NCBI GenBank assembly: GCA_965247775.1
Contig: OZ252031.1
Coordinates: forward strand, 620,001-684,000
Source: G965247775 sp965247775
GTDB taxonomy: Bacteria > Chloroflexota > Dehalococcoidia > Bin125
Length of the DNA stretch: 64,000 bases
Direction of reading: 5' to 3'
Shown piece after piece: positions 7,917 to 17,363 of the stretch. The notes beneath the pieces are model-generated. The model saw only the letters and a list, made by a program, of their open reading frames with translations. It did not search any database and had not been told where the DNA came from. The position numbers and the translations under genes are program-made. Position 1 is the stretch's first letter; the number at the start of each line of letters is the position of its first letter.

Positions 7917-10900
7917 ATGAGCGAGCGCGAACGCGCCATCGGCTTGTACATATTTCTGAAGGAGTTCGCGCAGCTCCGCACGAGGCCCGTGCGCGACGTA
8001 GCCACTTACGAGCGTGACGGTGCCGTCACTTGGGTCGCCGACATCCCGCGCGAACGCGGCTGCGAGTGCATCGCGCGGTATCGCGCAGCCACCGCAGGCG
8101 ATAACGACGACGAGCCCGATCCAGAAGACAGCGCGAACTCTGCCGCGGCCTGGCTGAAGATCCGCAGGCCGCGCGTGCCCCCACCCCCGGCGCTGCCGGA
8201 AGTCGCTCGCGAATGGGCGCGACAAGACCAGATCGAGAACTCCTCGATCGATCTCCCGGAACCGAGCACAACGATTCCAGCCGAGTCAGCGGATCATCCA
8301 CCGCTTCGCATCGAGGACCACCCTGATGTACAGGCCGCGTGGGATGACTGGGTGGAGACTTCGTGGTGGGCGTGGGCCGAGCGGGACCGTCGTGAGCAGG
8401 CCGTCCGCCAAGTCTACGCCGACCTTTTTCGCGATGCGGCAGCGCCAGCAGGCCCTCGGCGAGGAGTACGAATTGGTGTTCGGACTCGGCCTCCTGGTCT
8501 GGCAGCCGCCGGACAGCGGCGCGGCGGTGCGGCGCCATCTTGTTTGCACCCGCGTCGGTATCGAACTCGACCATGAGAGTGGCGAGCTGCCGGTGATCCC
8601 GGATGCCGAAGGTGCCCGGCCGACGCTCGAACAGGACATGCTCGAACAGAGTGACCGCCCCGATTCCGCACTACTCGCACAGCTCGAGCTGGAGTTGGAA
8701 GGCAGCGGTGACGCGCTCTGGGAGGCAGGGTTGGTCGACGGTCTGCTGAAGGCGTGGGTCAACGAGACATCCTCCCACGGCACCTACGACGAATCACTCG
8801 ACCAGCCGGGCACCCCGACGAGCGCTCCGGTTGTGCACTTCGCGCCCGCGCTCATCCTGCGGCGAAGGACGGAGCACTCGTTCGTGCGGGCCTTCGACGA
8901 GATCACGAAGCTGCTTGAAGACGGCGCGGCCGTGCCCGAGGGCGTGCTGCGCTTCATCGGGGCTGCCAACGGCGGAGCAGGGTTGGTGGTTGGGGATGGC
9001 GGCGACCCGGACGGCCTCGGAGACGGCGGCGGTGACCCGGAACTGTACTTCCCGCTCGCGGCGAGCGACGCGCAGCGGCAGATAGTGCAGCGGTTGAATG
9101 CCAACCGGGGCGTGCTCGTGCAGGGGCCGCCGGGCACGGGCAAGTCGCACACGATCGTGAACCTGATCTCACACGCGCTTGCCACCGGCCAGCGCGTGCT
9201 CGTCACCAGCCACGCCCCGCGGGCTCTGCGCGTGCTCCGCGACATGATCCACGATCGGGCGCCGAAGATCGCGCCGCTCGCAGTGGTGCTCCCGGGCAAC
9301 AGCCGCGACGCCCTCACTGAGATGGAGGCGTCCGTACAGGGCATCCTCGACAGGCAAAGCTCGTGGGGGCGGCGAGAAAGTCGCGCCAAGATTGAAGGGC
9401 TGCGCGAGGAGCTCGATCGGGCTCGGCGCAACGAGGCCCGCGCGCACAACGAACTGCGCGCGATCCGGGAACAGGAGACCTACCGGCATGACGATCGGTT
9501 CGGCTACAGCGGCACACTCGCCCGCATCGCCGAAACGCTGAACCGAGAGCGAGAAGCGCTGGGTTGGGTACCCGACGACATCGCTGATCACGCCGAGCCT
9601 CCCCTAGCAGAGGCGGGGTTCATGGAGCTTGTGTCGCTCCTACGCGAGGCGGATGTGACGTGTTGGGAGGAGCGCGGCTGGGATCCCGTAAGCACCGACA
9701 GCCTGCCCAGTGCGGACGCTTTCGAGGAGGCCGTGGCGGACGAACACGACATCCGCGCGCGGCACGACGATGCCGCATCCACGCGAGAGCGCCCCGAGTA
9801 CGCTGCGTTGGAGGCGCTCGCCGAGAACCACCGCCGGAACCTCGCGAGCGGACTGAGCGAGCTAGCGCGGGCGCTTGAACGCATCGAGCGCCACCCAATG
9901 CCGTGGACGGCTGCCGCGGCGGCAGAGATCGTCGGGGGCTCCGATCAGGCGTGGCGGCGGCTACACGAAGACACACTCGCCGCCGCCGAGTCCATGGCTG
10001 GGGAGGCGGGCTGGCTAGACGCCCACCCGGTCACGCCGGAGCCATCGGACTTGGCGGCGCTCCGCGCCGACGCGACCGACCTCCTTGCACACCTCGAAGC
10101 AGGTCGCGGCTGGGGCTCTGGGTATTTCGCGCGGAGGTCGTCAGGCGCACGCTCCACATCCGGGAGCGGCGCGTCGGCGGACGGCGCTGCGCGACTGCCG
10201 AGGCTGTGCGCAACCTCGTGCGGCGGCTGGACGGCGAGCTTGAGCGCGCCCGCCTGCGCGAGCACTGGGCACGGCATCACGAGTTCGCCTCAGGTACGTT
10301 CGCCGACCGCGCAGCCGAAATGCGAGATGTCTGCGCGCCGGTCAAGGATGCGCTGGAAGCGTTCGCGGTGCGGCAGCGGCTGGCGTGGATCATGGCGTTC
10401 GCGTCCGATGCGCCCGAGCCCGTCTGGACGGACGGCACCGCCCTGCACCGCCTGCGGGAGGCGCTCGACGCCATCGATACGGCGGAGCGCCACGAGAGAG
10501 CGAATCAGCGGCTTGAGGCGTGGCTGCGCGAGCTAACGGAGCAGCGGCGGCTTGGCATCGACCCGACGCTCGGGAACCTAGCCGAAGCGGTGATGCGACG
10601 CGATCCGGATGCCTACGCCGCCGCCCACCAGCGCGCACTCGACAACATCGGGCTTGCCGCGCGGCTCAGACGGCGGCACGCCCTGCTCAGCACGGTCGAG
10701 GCGTCCGCACCCGGGTTGGCAGCCGACCTCGCGGAAACGTCTGGCGACGCTGTGTGGGGCGCGCGCACCGAGTACTTCGAGCGCGCTTGGGACTGGCGGC
10801 GCGCGCACACGTGGGTCACGCGCATGACCTCGCCGGACGAAGAGCGGCGACTCCGTCTCGAGTTCGACCGCGCGAAGCAGGAGATTGCAGCCGCCCGCGA

Positions 10901-12405
10901 ACGACTCGCTGCAGAGCAGGCATGGAGCCACCGCCTCACCCACATGACCAAAGACGAGAAAGGAAGCCTGATCGCGTGGCGGCATGCGGTTCGCAGAGTT
11001 GGACGGGGCACCGGGCGGTTCGCTACCCAACACCAGCGCGCTGCCCGGGAACACCTCAATAGGTCCCGATCGGCCATCCCGGCGTGGGTTATGCCGTTGC
11101 ACCGCGTGGCCGAAACCATGGAACCGGGGCCCGAGCCTCTGTTCGACATCGCAATCATCGACGAAGCCAGCCAGTCCGGTCCGGAGGCGCTGTTGCTGGC
11201 GTGGCTGGCGAGGCGTGTCGTGGTCGTCGGGGACGACGAGCAGATTCGCCCTACGTACGCAGGCATCAGGGTCGGCGCCGTCAACCGGCTCCGAGCGCAG
11301 CACCTCCAGGACATCCCTTTCGTCGATGCGTTCGGCGCGCAGGGCGGCAGCTTCTTCGATCTGGCCGAGATCTTCTTCGGGGAGCGTATCCGGCTGCGCG
11401 AGCACTTCCGCTGCATGCCGGAGATCATCCAGTTCTCGAGCCAGCTGTCCTATGCGAACCGGCCATTGATCCCGCTGCGCCAGTACGGCGCCGATCGCCT
11501 CGAACCGGTGCTCGCGCGCCACGTGCCCGACGGATACCAACGCGGCACGGCCGGTAACGCCACAAACCCGCCCGAGGCCGAGGCGATCGTGGAGGCGATC
11601 GTGCGGATGTGCGCAGACCCTGCGTACGAGAGCAAGACGATAGGCGTCATCAGCCTCGTGGGCGGAGCGCAGGCCTGCGCTATCGAGGAGCGGCTCGTGC
11701 AAGACCTCGGCCCCGAGGAGATGGAGCGCCGGCGCATCGTCTGCGGCGACGCCTACGCGTTCCAGGGAGACGAGCGCGACGTGATGCTGCTCAGCCTCGT
11801 CTCTGCGTCCGCCGAGGACCGGCGCGTCCCGGCGCTGACCGACCGGGCGGCGCGGCAGCGCTTCAACGTCGCGGCCAGCCGCGCCCGCGACCAACTGGTG
11901 CTGTTCCCACACTGCTACGCCGAACGACCTCTCGCCCAACCCCGACTGCGTTCGCCACCGGCTCCTCAAGTACTGCCTGAACCCGCGGGTCGCGCCCATC
12001 GGCGCGGGCGGCCTCGACATCGCTGAGCTGGAACGCATGGCGGCGCAGACTGCACGCGAGATCGGCAACCAGCCGCCGCCGTTCGAGAGCTGGTTCGAGT
12101 TGGACGTGTTCCTCCGCATCGTCCGTCGCGGATACCGAGTGACTCCGCAGCACGAGGTCCTCGACTACCACATTGACCTCGTCGTGTGGGGCATGGATGG
12201 AGCGCTGGCCGTCGAGTGCGACGGCGACTACTGGCACGGCCCGAGTCGTTACGCGCAGGACGTGGCTCGCCAGCGCGACCTGGAACGCTGCGGCTGGACG
12301 TTCTGGCGCGTGCGCGAGGGAGCGTTCCGCCTTGACCCGGACGCCGCGCTAGAGGACCTCTGGAGGACGCTCGATCGGCAGGGCATTCTCCGTCACGGTC
12401 CGTGA
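7917..12405 (+). pseudogene. SF1 (Upf1/Dna2-like) helicase with C-terminal Vsr-like endonuclease domain, Hhe-like; three frameshifts
   Basis: Three overlapping frames read as one protein of about 1,495 residues. The start is an ATG six bases after an AGGGGG site. After an unrecognised N-terminal region comes Walker A (GPPGTGKSHT, near 9122), a long helical linker, motif II (DIAIIDEASQS) with motif III (VVVGDDEQI), then DAYAFQGDERDV and FNVAASRARDQLVL as motifs V-VI. The last 120 residues form a Vsr/DUF559-type nuclease fold (FELDVFLRI, DYHIDLVV, ECDGDYWHGP). This order matches the DUF4011-helicase-Vsr (Hhe) anti-phage proteins; I could not recognise DUF4011 itself. Frame changes lie at a run of five T (8425-8429), a G run (10112-10115) and near 11,920. 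It is either a decayed defence gene or an intact one with read errors. Confidence 0.75.
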
Positions 12406-12479
12406 GCAGAACGCTCGCTTGACTGCCAGGCACGAGCCCAGCCCAGGGCGAACTCGGGCGCAGCACCTTGAAGCCCTAC

Positions 12480-13128
12480 CCCCCTTTTAGGTGCCCGGTC
12501 GACCCCTGGACGACGCCGCGCGCATCCCCCGCCTCAGCCACGCCGCCACGCTCCTCGCCGACGACCGGGTCCTGGTCAGCGGCGGCTTCTCCGACACGCG
12601 ACCACAGACACGGCCGAGATCTACGACCCTGCCACCAATACTTGGTCCCCCACGGGATCGACGCACGAGTCCCGCGGGGCCCACACAAGCTTCCTCCTCT
12701 ACGATGGCGCCGTCCTCATTGCTGGCGGCGCGGCGTTCCCGATCCGGCGCTCTTTGACCGAGATCTATGACCCCGCCACCGGCGGGTTTAGCCTCGTCGG
12801 CGCGCTCGGCACCGCCCGCAGCCGCCACGCCGCGACCAAGCTCGCCAACGGCATGGTCCTGATCATGGGCCGCGTAAACGACAGCGGCCGCCTCGCCTCC
12901 GTCGAGGTCTACGACCCCGCTCCGGCGTCTGGGCCTCGCTGCCCGGCATGCGTGCCGGCTGCATGGGTCACGCCGCCTCGCTTCTGCCCGACGGGTCAAT
13001 CTTGCTTCTTCGGCGGCGACGTCGGTGGCACCCTCGCCACCGGCGGCGGCTCCGTCGAGCGCTACGACCCCGCCGTCGTCCTCGGCACAATCCCAGGTGG
13101 CCGGGTCCGAGGAGGAGGCGATTCGTAG
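12480..13128 (+). pseudogene. Kelch-repeat beta-propeller protein remnant
   Basis: About four kelch repeats can be read by switching frames near 12,600, 12,925 and 13,010. Each has the pattern of a histidine followed by alanines, LLxDGxVLxxGG, and a closing EIYDPAT or EVYDPA. Examples are LSHAATLLADDRVLVSGG, LTEIYDPATGGFS and GHAASLLPDGSILLL. A full propeller needs five to seven blades and usually a signal peptide; neither is present. It lies between the helicase and the J-like gene on the same strand. The original function is unknown: kelch propellers serve both secreted sugar oxidases and binding proteins. Confidence 0.65.
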
Positions 13129-13201
13129 CTGGTGCCTTCAGCCAATCCGTTCCGACCCCGCATGGAGGGACGGGAGGCGCCAGTGATGCCGGGAGTGCGT
13201 C

Positions 13202-14257
13202 ATGAACCATTACGAATTTCCTCGGCGTCAGCCGACACGCCCCGCCCCAAGCTATCCGCGACGCGGCGGAGCGCAAGCGCCGCGAGGTTGCCATCGATAC
13301 AGATTCCGAGGAGTTCGCCCGCGTTGACGACGCGCGCCGCGGCTTCCTCGATCCGGATCGGCGTCAGCGCTACGACGCTGGCCTCGCGGACTCAGCCAGG
13401 CAGGAGGCGTCGGCGCCCGAAGCTCCCCCTCCTTCGCCCCCTGACGATGCCTCATCACCGATCACCGATTACTACGAGGTTCTCGGGATCGCGCCGGCCG
13501 CGCCCGAGGAGAAGATTCGCGCTGCGGCCAACGCGCAGCGGCGAGATCTGGCAAGGGTTGAGAGCGGTCGCTGGCAACTGGACCGAATCGATGGGGCGCT
13601 CAGCGTCCTCCTCGACCCGGAGCACCGCGCCCGCCGCGACGCCGCACGCCGAAAATGGCGGCAGGAACGGGATCGTCGGCAGGAAGAACAGGGGCCGACC
13701 GCCGAAGGCGCAGATCACTACTACCAGTTCTTGGGCCTTCCAGCGGGCGCAGCGGAATCCGAGGTACGCCGGGCGGCGACACCCTGCGCCGTGAACTTGC
13801 CGCGCAGGATGGCGCTCTCGGGCAACTCGACCGGCTGGACGAGGTGCTGGCGGCCCTCCTCGAACGGCCGCCACCGGGTCGGACCGACGCCGACGCACGC
13901 GGAGCGAGGCGGATCGGCACGCTCTGGCACCACAGCGCAATCAGGGAGAGGAGGTGCCTGATCTGCGGCGACCACGTAGGGGGTCTGCCTCCCCCTGTGC
14001 ACCGCGCCTTTTCCAGGCTTGGGCAGGTGGTCCGGGTGCGGAGTTGGATCGGCATGGTGGCGCAGCCGTTCGCGTTCCCCGCTGGCCGTGCTGAACTGCC
14101 CGATACTCCACCCTGGGTATGCGTCCGTTGCCCGGCGTGCGGCAGCGACTTCTGCCGCGACTGCAACTGGGCGCTGCGGCCGTCGCCGCTGGACGATGGC
14201 GATCTCGGGGGCACGTGTCCGTACTGCCGTCTTGAGTGGACGATCGCGCGGCCTTAG
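13202..14257 (+). pseudogene. Protein of three tandem J-like domains plus zinc-ribbon-like tail, two frameshifts
   Basis: The ATG at 13202 follows GGGAG. After one extra T at about 13,212-13,214 the frame reads three times through the J-domain opening: YEFLGVS, DYYEVLGIAPAA and HYYQFLGLPAGAA. Each is followed by a helix pair; the first two close with LDPDRRQRYDAG and LDPEHRARRDAAR, the end of a J domain. No HPD sequence occurs between helices II and III, so classical Hsp70 stimulation is unlikely. A second frame change lies near 13,775. The last 110 residues are cysteine-rich (CLIC, CVRCPACGSDFCRDC, CPYC) and may bind two zinc ions. It would be about 350 residues long. I do not know a family with this order; its place after a defence-type helicase is suggestive only. 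Confidence 0.6.
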
Positions 14258-14263
14258 GCAGCC

Positions 14264-14362
14264 GACGAGCGTCTGCTGCCAGTTATCTGCTCGATCTTCT
14301 CTGGGGGAAGTTGGGTGGAGCGGGAGACGTGGGTCGAACCCGCGACCCTCTGCTTGGGAAGC
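14264..14362 (+). repeat. Left arm of an imperfect inverted repeat built on tRNA-Gly(CCC)
   Basis: From the anticodon loop of the tRNA pseudogene to about 50 bases beyond its CCA end, this sequence matches the reverse complement of 17093-17188. In the part outside the tRNA about nine of ten positions agree (core CGAGCAGA, GGCAGCAGACGCTC). The arms point so that both tRNA 3' ends face outward around a 2.7-kb interior. Confidence 0.7.
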
Positions 14363-14393
14363 CGGTGCTCGCCAGGGCGGGTGCTGCTCCCGA
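14316..14393 (-). tRNA. Degenerate full-length tRNA-Gly(CCC) pseudogene
   Basis: On the minus strand the CCA end is at 14316-14318 and the anticodon loop is TTCCCAA, anticodon CCC. The acceptor stem keeps six of seven pairs (TCGGGAG with CTCCCGC). The D stem (GCAC/GAGC) and the T stem (GCGGG/CACGT) each have one mismatch. The anticodon stem (CCGGC/GCAGA) pairs at only three of five positions and U8 is C. The length is normal but the damage is spread across all arms, so it is probably not functional. Confidence 0.65.
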
Positions 14394-14399
14394 ACGCTA

Positions 14400-14690
14400 C
14401 CCTGTCGTCGCCACGCCGAGTTCGCCGCTGCCCACGCGCAACTGGGCGTGCTCCACCGCGTGGCCACGACGACGCTGGCGCTGGTCACCAGCACCATCGA
14501 GACGCTGGAGGAGCAAGCGCGCACCATCGCGGTGCTGCACCTGGGGGCCAACCAGGCCGAGGCGTTGCGCGGGGCCGAGGAGGCCGCCGTCGTCCTCGTC
14601 TCCCCGGCCGAGGCCGCTACCGCGCACCCCGTCGCCCTGGCCATGGCGACGAGGCAGCTGGCCCTCCGTACCGTGACGGGCGCCACCCCG
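14400..14690 (+). other. Unrecognised helical coding-like stretch
   Basis: One plus-strand frame reads as a mostly helical polypeptide (for example AAHAQLGVLHRVATTTLALV and IETLEEQARTIAVLHLGANQ), with normal residue balance and no start codon of its own. It runs directly out of the tRNA-Gly pseudogene and into the Val-like tRNA remnant. It may be the tail of a gene brought in with the flanking tRNA sequences. No family is recognised. Confidence 0.35.
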
Positions 14691-14695
14691 TCGGC

Positions 14696-14742
14696 GCCGC
14701 TTCACGAGCGGAGGATCGCGGGTTCGAGCCCCGTTTGCTGCC
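14696..14742 (+). tRNA. 3' half of a tRNA, Val(CAC)-like remnant
   Basis: The plus strand shows a four-pair anticodon stem (CCGC/GCGG) with loop TTCACGA, a five-base variable loop and a perfect T arm (GCGGG, TTCGAGC, CCCGT). An acceptor 3' strand follows without encoded CCA. No matching D arm or 5' acceptor strand exists upstream. The anticodon would be CAC (Val); A37 is replaced by G. A chance resemblance cannot be excluded. Confidence 0.45.
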
Positions 14743-14923
14743 CTCCCTGAGGTGCCGGGGGGTGGCGAGCGCCGGCGCACCCGGCCTCCACCATCCAGTT
14801 TGCGAGTGAGCGCTCCGCCGATAGAATTCCCCCGCGCCGAACCTACCGGGCGTCTGGCATGCACGCCGCGCTCGACCGCCCAGTGCACCCGCAGCGAGGC
14901 GCGATCTTGAGGGTGAGGCCATC

Positions 14924-15841
14924 ATGTACCAGCGCGATCTTCGCGGCTACGGCGAGCACCCACCCCACGCCGCCTGGCCGAATGCCGCGCGCGTGGCTGT
15001 CTCCATCGTGGTGAACGTCGAAGAGGGATCCGAACGCAACGTCTCCCGCGGCGACGCGATCAACGAACCGCTGTTCGGCCCCATCGGCGACGTGCCGGGC
15101 AAACCCAACCTGACCATGGAATCCCACTTCGACTACGGCACGCGGGCTGGCTACTGGCGGGCCATGCGTGTCCTCGATCGATGCGGCGTCGTCTGCACCC
15201 TCAATGCCTGCGGCGAGGCGTTGGAACGCTCGCCCTGGTTGGCGCAGGATGCCGTGCAGCGCGGGCACGAACTTTCCGCCCACGGCTACCGCTGGCTGAG
15301 CCCGGCCCACATGACCGAGGCGCAAGAGCGGGAATGGATCGCCCGCACGGTGGCGGCGTTCCAGCAGGCCGCGGGGCAGCGGCCCGTCGGCTGGCACTCC
15401 CGCAACCCCCCCACACTGAACACGCGCCGGCTCCTGATCGAGGAGGGGGGCTTCCTCTACGACAGCGACGCCTACGACGACGACCTCCCCTATCTCGTGG
15501 AGACCGGCGCCCGCCAGCACGTCGTCTTGCCCTACAGCCTGTATACGAACGATATGTGGTTCCGCCGTCCCAGCGCCGGCTTCGTGCGGGCGCAGGACTT
15601 CGCCGACTTCGTCATCGACGCCTTCGACTGGCTCTGGGAGGAAGGTGCGACCACTCCCAAGATGCTGTCCGTCGGCCTCCACCTCCGCACCATCGGCCGC
15701 CCGCCCCGCATCCGTGCGCTCGACGCCATCCTCAAGCACATGACCGCCAAGGGGTCGGTCTGGTTCGCCCGTCGCGATGCGATCGCGCAGCACTGGCTGC
15801 GCCTGCACGGCCGCACCGGGGACCCCGCGCATCCGGGCTGA
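14924..15841 (+). CDS. Polysaccharide deacetylase family protein (PuuE allantoinase-like)
   Basis: This 305-residue protein has the NodB-homology barrel in the form found in cofactor-independent allantoinase PuuE: VNVEEGSERN early, HFDYGTRAGYWR, the histidine segment ELSAHGYRW, GWHSRNPPTLNTRRLL, and a C-terminal LHLRTIGRPPRIRALD. Classical chitin deacetylases have a metal-binding Asp and His-His set; here the equivalent positions are partly altered, as in PuuE. The start ATG follows GAGG. Allantoinase would hydrolyse allantoin to allantoate, but no other purine-degradation gene is adjacent, so an amidase on a related ring or amide is possible. It is intact although it lies inside the tRNA-Gly inverted repeat. 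Confidence 0.85.
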   Translation: MYQRDLRGYGEHPPHAAWPNAARVAVSIVVNVEEGSERNVSRGDAINEPLFGPIGDVPGKPNLTMESHFDYGTRAGYWRAMRVLDRCGVVCTLNACGEALERSPWLAQDAVQRGHELSAHGYRWLSPAHMTEAQEREWIARTVAAFQQAAGQRPVGWHSRNPPTLNTRRLLIEEGGFLYDSDAYDDDLPYLVETGARQHVVLPYSLYTNDMWFRRPSAGFVRAQDFADFVIDAFDWLWEEGATTPKMLSVGLHLRTIGRPPRIRALDAILKHMTAKGSVWFARRDAIAQHWLRLHGRTGDPAHPG

Positions 15842-15885
15842 CCTGGACCCCATCACCGGCGATGTGGGAGCAAGGGGAGGACGCG

Positions 15886-16324
15886 GGCGACGATCCCGGC
15901 GACGCGCGGACCACAGGATTCGGATCGCCGACAACGTTGCGCTCCACGGGGACCGTCTGCTCCCCCCGCTCGACGGCGAATTCGACGCGGGCGTGCCCGT
16001 CCACGAGGTGCCCCGTGCGGCGGTTGGCGATGACGCTCTGGACCCAGCCGACCGCGTCGAGGGCGGCCGCACTGACGGTGCGGCCGTCGCTGTTGTTCAT
16101 CGTGAGCCGGGAGCCCGTACCCCTCACCACCCACGCGGTGGATCCGGACACGGCAGTCGTGATGGAGAACCTCTTGCCTAGATCAACCCCGATGTTCCGT
16201 TTCAGATCCTTGCACTCAACCACCAGGCGTTGGGCACCTAGCCCCCGCGTCGGGTCGGGCTGCGCGTCCAGACGGGCGGCAAGGCGGTACGTATTGCTGA
16301 GCTTCTTTTCGCCTGACCTCTAGC
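15886..16324 (-). CDS. Unrecognised probable gene remnant
   Basis: A minus-strand frame open across this stretch has ordinary amino-acid composition and beta-rich segments such as FSITTAVSGSTAWVVRGTG and LDAVGWVQSVIANRR. It has no clear start (a GTG occurs at 16223) and its 3' end fades into low-complexity sequence before the deacetylase gene. I do not recognise it. It is listed because neither competing frame looks protein-like. Confidence 0.3.
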
Positions 16325-16410
16325 GCCCCGAGCGTGGTCCCGGCCCGGGCCGATAGCAGCCTCCCGTCCGGCTTGACTTCGGGCCGAAGCAGAGCGTCCA
16401 TAGACCCACG

Positions 16411-16876
16411 ATGGACACAGATGTGCCCGAACTGCCGACCCTCGTGGAGACCCACCTCACCCGCTGCGCGGTGGATGGGAAGTCGCCCCAGACGGTGCAG
16501 GCCTACCGCGAAACCCTGGGCCGCTTCTGCCGCTGGTCTCGCCCAGGATGGGGCCCCGACGGAGCCGGGGTCGGTTCGCACCGACCAGGTCGCATCCTGC
16601 GGTGCGCCTGGGCGTGAACGGACTCAAGCATCGGTTGCGCACGCTGGGCCGGGAGGCCGGCGTCTCGAAGGTGCACGCCCACCGCTTCCGACACACGTTC
16701 GCCCCTTGGGCGATCGCTCACGACATCCGCGAGCTCGATGTCCAGCACCTGCTCGGCCATCGCCGGACATGGTGCGCCGCTACAGCGCCACCGACCGCAG
16801 TACCCAGGCAACCGAGCGTCACGCCGCCTTCTCCCCCGGCGATGGCGTGCTCGAGGCCGCGAGCGCGGCCACTTGA
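16411..16876 (+). pseudogene. Tyrosine recombinase/integrase with internal deletion
   Basis: The ATG at 16411 opens a typical SAM-like core-binding domain (PTLVETHLTRCAVDGKSPQT, AYRETLGRFCRW). The catalytic domain then begins far too late: a second frame gives HAHRFRHTFAPWAI (the HxxR box) and ELDVQHLLGH, and a third gives DMVRRYSATDRS with the catalytic Tyr. The segment with the first catalytic Arg and Lys is missing, and two frame changes lie near 16,600 and 16,765. Intact relatives cut and rejoin DNA at att sites, often tRNA 3' ends. This remnant lies about 200 bases from the right tRNA-Gly repeat, the usual place for an integrase gene. Confidence 0.75.
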
Positions 16877-17088
16877 CCCCGGGCGTCCACGGTGCCTCCA
16901 GGTGTCCGCAACGGGTGCACGTTCCGCCGCCCCCGTTCCTGCCGGTCTGGCGCCGGCAGGAACGGCTGATGGGAGGCGCCGGCCCTGCTGGGGCGAATGC
17001 CGCGGGACCGACCGGTCGTCGCGGCGCCGCTAATGGCGGAATGCCGGGGTCGTCTACCACGGATTGGCGACGGTCCGCCGGATCTGTG

Positions 17089-17139
17089 CGGTGCTTCCCA
17101 AGCAAAGAGTTGCGCGCTCGAGTCCCGTCTCCCGCTCCG
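17089..17139 (+). tRNA. 3' half of a tRNA-Gly(CCC), degenerate
   Basis: The plus strand has the anticodon loop TTCCCAA with three remaining stem pairs, a T arm GCGCG, CTCGAGT, CCCGT (one mismatch) and the acceptor strand CTCCCGCT followed by CCG instead of CCA. The upstream half does not fold into a D arm or a matching acceptor strand. It is a second, inverted copy of the tRNA-Gly(CCC) sequence at 14316-14393. Confidence 0.6.
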
Positions 17140-17188
17140 AAAGAATTCTCCCAGAAAAGACCGAGCAGACAACAGGCAGCAGACGCTC
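17093..17188 (+). repeat. Right arm of the tRNA-Gly(CCC) inverted repeat
   Basis: This is the reverse complement of 14264-14362 with scattered substitutions. Similarity runs from the anticodon loop through the CCA position and on through the GAGCAGA and GGCAGCAGACGCTC segments outside the tRNA. It ends at the start of the hairpin at 17182. Confidence 0.7.
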
Positions 17189-17214
17189 TCCGGCGTCCAA
17201 CGCCGGAGAGCGTC
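17182..17214. terminator. Perfect 14-bp hairpin at the repeat boundary
   Basis: The arms at 17182-17195 and 17201-17214 are perfect reverse complements separated by the five bases TCCAA. No T-run follows on either strand, so intrinsic termination is only one reading. The position at the outer edge of the right repeat arm also fits a recombinase-binding or cruciform structure. The left repeat arm lacks the second half of the hairpin. Confidence 0.45.
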
Positions 17215-17363
17215 GAGAGCATCCGCATCGATTTCGCGTGATCCAAGCGAACCGATGCGATGCCGAACGGTGTTGACGGTCCTCGTATCATGCTGGTCCC
17301 TTCGGACGGGCCTCGGTCGGGGCAGCCGCGAATTGGACGCGAAGCCCGCCCGCTCGGATCAGA

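Noticed and set aside
10578..12119. Long minus-strand open frame (513 codons)
   Set aside because: It lies fully antisense to the helicase motifs II-VI, has a skewed composition and no family motif. The plus frame is the real gene.
12480..13128. Galactose-oxidase-type secreted enzyme
   Set aside because: Only kelch repeats are visible; there is no signal peptide, copper-site residue set or Ig-like C-terminal domain.
14316..14393. Functional tRNA-Gly(CCC)
   Set aside because: Mismatches occur in every stem, the anticodon stem pairs at only three of five positions, and U8 is replaced.
14843..16072. Minus-strand open frame of 409 codons
   Set aside because: It is antisense to the polysaccharide deacetylase; only the short part beyond 15,886 may be coding, in a different frame.
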